Shown one piece after another: positions 30,635 to 32,531 of a stretch of DNA of 32,531 nucleotides. Each line of letters opens with the position of its first letter. The stretch's first letter is position 1. The notes beneath the pieces are model-generated. The model was not told the DNA's origin and ran no database searches. It worked only from the letters and a program-made list of their open reading frames with translations. The position numbers and the translations under genes were made by a program. Location: contig CANRBX010000034.1 of assembly GCA_947628955.1 (NCBI GenBank), positions 1 through 32,531 of the forward strand, given 5' to 3'. Source of the stretch: an uncultured Lachnospiraceae bacterium (GTDB taxonomy: Bacteria > Bacillota > Clostridia > Lachnospirales > Lachnospiraceae).

Positions 30635-31435
30635 TTATTTGCCGAGCTGTTCCAGAACCTGCTTTGTGATCTTCGCGATCAGCTCTGCATCCGCCTCCGG
30701 AGCACTGTCCGTTGAGCCGCATCCGCCGCCGCAGTTGTGGCAGTTCATGCCGCCCTTGTTCAGGCAGAGGTTTGCCGGATGCTTGCCCGGAAGACCCATC
30801 TGTCTGCGGATCTCGTAAAGTCTCTGAACGGTCTCCTTGTCGAACTCCTTCGGGCCGCCGAGCACCTTGGACTGGTACAGCAGCTGCGCATAGAACTCGA
30901 CGGACTCCATCTTCAAATATGCGGCCAGCAGGTCTACCGACCAGGTCAGGGCGCCGTGGCTCTCAAGGAGAACTGCATCGTAATACGGAAGATACTTCTC
31001 CAGCCTGTCCGGGATCTCGTTTGTGGACGGCGTGCCGTATTCAGCGATCGGCACACAGCCAAGCGCGATAACTGCCTCCGGCATGATCGGCTGAGTCAGC
31101 GGAATACCGGCAATCGCAAAAGAGGTCGCATATACGGGGTGCGCATGCACAACGGCGCCCACATCCGGTCTCTTCTGATAAACTCTCATGTGCATCTTGA
31201 TCTCAGAGGACGGACGGAAGCCCGGATTTGCCTGGATCACTTCGCCCTTTGCATTGACCTTGCAGATGTACTCCGGGGTCATGAAGCCTTTGGATACACC
31301 GGTCGGCGTGCAGAGAAACTCATCGTCGCTGAGCTTTACGGAAATATTTCCGTCGTTCGCCGCTACCATGTTGCGATTGTAGATTCTTTTTCCGATGTCG
31401 CAGATTTGTTTCTTGATTTCAAACTCGTTTACCAT
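30635..31435 (-). CDS. Class II sugar-1-phosphate aldolase with encapsulation tail
   Basis: 266 aa, FucA/RhaD-type class II aldolase: splits fuculose 1-phosphate or rhamnulose 1-phosphate into dihydroxyacetone phosphate and L-lactaldehyde. Residues fit the family: NDGNISVKL, TPTGVSKG, E78 (SSEIKMH), zinc ligands H97 and H99 (VHAHPVYAT) and H160 (LESHGALT). After the enzyme comes a Cys-rich segment (C224, then C232, C235, C239 in NCHNCGGGC) and a C-terminal amphipathic helix (DAELIAKITKQVLEQLGK) that looks like an encapsulation peptide. First gene of the operon; AGGAGG before the ATG. rhaB in the operon favours rhamnulose 1-phosphate, but dual use is likely in such systems. Confidence 0.9.
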   Translation of the reverse strand: MVNEFEIKKQICDIGKRIYNRNMVAANDGNISVKLSDDEFLCTPTGVSKGFMTPEYICKVNAKGEVIQANPGFRPSSEIKMHMRVYQKRPDVGAVVHAHPVYATSFAIAGIPLTQPIMPEAVIALGCVPIAEYGTPSTNEIPDRLEKYLPYYDAVLLESHGALTWSVDLLAAYLKMESVEFYAQLLYQSKVLGGPKEFDKETVQRLYEIRRQMGLPGKHPANLCLNKGGMNCHNCGGGCGSTDSAPEADAELIAKITKQVLEQLGK

Positions 31436-31609
31436 GCTTTCTTCCTCCTTAAGCGCATTGGTGGGGCGGTACCGGCAGATCTGCCTGACAGCAGGCCCGC
31501 CCTGATTTTATGATAATTCACAACTGTTCCGTCAGTCCTCACAGCTGAAATCTGCCAGCTGCCGGCCATATTTCACCGCACACGTAGGCCATCTTGAACT
31601 GTTGCAAAA

Positions 31610-31638
31610 ATATTACAACATCCCACACTAATTGTCAA
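31610..31638 (-). promoter_or_regulatory. Consensus sigma-A promoter of the microcompartment operon
   Basis: Minus strand TTGACA (31633-31638), exactly 17 bases, TAATAT (31610-31615). Transcription would begin near 31603, leaving a leader of about 165 bases before the aldolase ATG. I see no riboswitch in that leader. Confidence 0.93.
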
Positions 31639-31658
31639 TGTATTTTTGCCTGTTTTCT

Positions 31659-31707
31659 TTGTTTTTGTTGGTTTTACTAATTTTGGCATGTTGTTTTTGT
31701 TGGTTTT
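31659..31707. promoter_or_regulatory. Duplicated T-rich boxes, candidate DeoR-family operator
   Basis: TTGTTTTTGTTGGTTTT occurs exactly at 31659-31675 and again at 31691-31707, 32 bases apart (about three helical turns), so both face the same side of the DNA. The nearer copy is 20 bases upstream of the -35. T-rich repeats of TTTGTTTTTGTT type are common operators for DeoR-family repressors, and such a gene is in this operon. Confidence 0.6.
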
Positions 31708-31725
31708 GACAGTGATATACCTGAC

Positions 31726-31765
31726 AAACTGCCCGTTATCGGCTTTGCGCTGATAGCGGGCAGTT
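31726..31765. terminator. Hairpin after the AlbA-type pseudogene
   Basis: AACTGCCCGTTATC pairs with GATAGCGGGCAGTT (one G-U/mismatch) around about eleven bases. It begins a few bases after the pseudogene stop on the minus strand and ends with TTTGTC there, or TTGTTTTATC on the plus strand. It probably ends the upstream transcript before the operon promoter. Confidence 0.6.
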
Positions 31766-31768
31766 GTT

Positions 31769-32531
31769 TTATCTGTCAGGCTTCCTGAAAGTGTATTTTC
31801 CCTTGCCGTACCCGCCGACCGCTTCAATCAGCCCTGCTTTCTTCAGCTTGGTAATCAGATTTCCGGCAGCAGTTACGGAATCATTTGTAATCGCCGCAAT
31901 GTCAGAACGACCAAATATTCCGTCGGTTCCCACTTTCGCAAAGACAGTCTTCGCTTTCCTAATTGTGTTTGGACTTGCGGTCAGTTTCTCAATCGCAACA
32001 TCAATCGCAACTTTAATCGCAACATGATCAGACTCAATCGCAGCATTTTCAGCCGTGGTCGCTTCTGAGCCTGTCTTTGCCCCATAATTCAGATTATACA
32101 GTGTGACCTGAAATGAGGTAACGTCCGAATAGAAGACTGGCTCCAACTCCGCACGGAAGTTGTGGGCGGCATGATAGGCGTCCGTTATTTTCTTAAAGCC
32201 GCTGCCCTGACGTTCCATATATCCCAGCCGCCCAAAAATATCAGCCAGAATAGGATTACACCGTCCGCTTTGTAGTAATAGGGCGTGGAACGCCCGGCAG
32301 ATACGGTCAAGAGCAGAATATCTTTCCCGTTTTCTCTTTCTGGAGTGAGAATGAAGTTCGGGAAAGGCGTGACCCGCTCCTTTATCAAACGGCTGATTGC
32401 CTCGGCATCGGCCTGCGCATCAGACAAGCCGATTATATTTCTGTCATTGTCAACGCCGAAGAATAATGTTCCACCGATCCCATTGGCAAAGGCGCTGATG
32501 CTTTTGAGCCAGCTTTTGGGTTTCCTCGTTT
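31769..32531 (-). pseudogene. AlbA-type regulator with internal deletion, cut by window end
   Basis: From the window edge the minus strand encodes an AlbA_2 domain (KSWLKSISAFANGIGGTLFFGVDNDRN...GRSTPYYYKADG). At about 32260 the frame breaks. In another frame the sequence resumes with CNPILADIFGRLGYMERQGSGFKKI, which is the end of an HATPase_c_4 domain, and continues to a C-terminal winged helix (IFGRSDIAAITNDSVTAAGNLITKLKKAGLIEAVGG), stop at 31769. The ~200 residues expected between the two parts are missing. So this is a deleted, frameshifted relative of the intact gene at 10974-12461. A short VAIKVAIDVAIEKL repeat lies in the linker. AT-richer than the operon. Confidence 0.82.

Noticed and set aside
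31573..31827. 84-aa minus-strand ORF over the operon promoter
   Set aside because: It spans the terminator hairpin, the operator-like boxes and the promoter; its Lys/Thr/Asn-rich translation comes from those repeats.
1..32531. tRNA or rRNA genes and transposases
   Set aside because: I saw no cloverleaf-type sequence, rRNA signature or transposase-like protein.

Overview
The window looks like chromosome from a GC-rich gut-type member of the Lachnospiraceae (Firmicutes). The signs are YesN/YesM two-component genes, strong AGGAGG ribosome binding sites, sigma-A promoters, c-di-GMP-I riboswitches on secreted BspA-type leucine-rich repeat (LRR) proteins, and a Clostridia-style microcompartment operon. 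The taxon is inferred from gene content; no rRNA or marker gene is present.

Layout. (1) 1-3672, plus strand: a YesN-type response regulator and a YesM-type sensor kinase, followed by a 72-bp tandem repeat that starts at the kinase stop codon. (2) 3975-10600, minus strand: two large secreted proteins (951 and 976 aa) with the same plan: signal peptide, LRR_5 domain, Ala/Pro/Glu/Thr low-complexity repeats, then many Cys/His modules. Each is preceded by a c-di-GMP-I (GEMM) riboswitch. The second leader also shows a consensus promoter, an intrinsic terminator and a possible antiterminator pairing. (3) 10600-12835: an AT-richer accessory island with an intact AlbA_2/HATPase_c_4 regulator gene, a dead helix-turn-helix gene before it (two nonsense codons) and a frameshifted winged-helix remnant after it. 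A 16-bp direct repeat lies at both ends. (4) 12882-31640, minus strand: one operon-like run of 20 genes from a consensus promoter at 31610-31638. (5) 31769-32531: an internally deleted AlbA-type pseudogene running off the window.

The operon, in transcription order: class II sugar-phosphate aldolase, pduP-like aldehyde dehydrogenase, Zn-type alcohol dehydrogenase, four BMC-A shell genes, pduL, pduN-type vertex gene, pduS, pduT, a DeoR-family regulator, pduQ-like Fe alcohol dehydrogenase, pduC, pduD, pduE, pduG, pduH, pduO fusion, rhaB. Together they suggest a B12-dependent microcompartment for the lactaldehyde half of L-rhamnose (and possibly L-fucose). RhaB phosphorylates rhamnulose. The aldolase releases L-lactaldehyde. 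An alcohol dehydrogenase reduces it to 1,2-propanediol. PduCDE dehydrates this to propionaldehyde. PduP and PduL carry that to propionyl phosphate, while a dehydrogenase makes 1-propanol and recycles NADH. PduG/H reactivate the dehydratase, PduO makes adenosylcobalamin, and PduS/PduT form a likely electron route through the shell. Isomerase, sugar transporter, propionate kinase and a PduB-type trimer are not in the window.

Regulation visible in sequence: duplicated 17-nt T-rich boxes next to the operon promoter look like a DeoR-family operator. Several intercistronic RNA hairpins precede pduH, pduN, deoR and pduP. Two unrelated tandem repeat arrays each copy the last codons and stop of the gene they follow, which I consider among the least expected features here.
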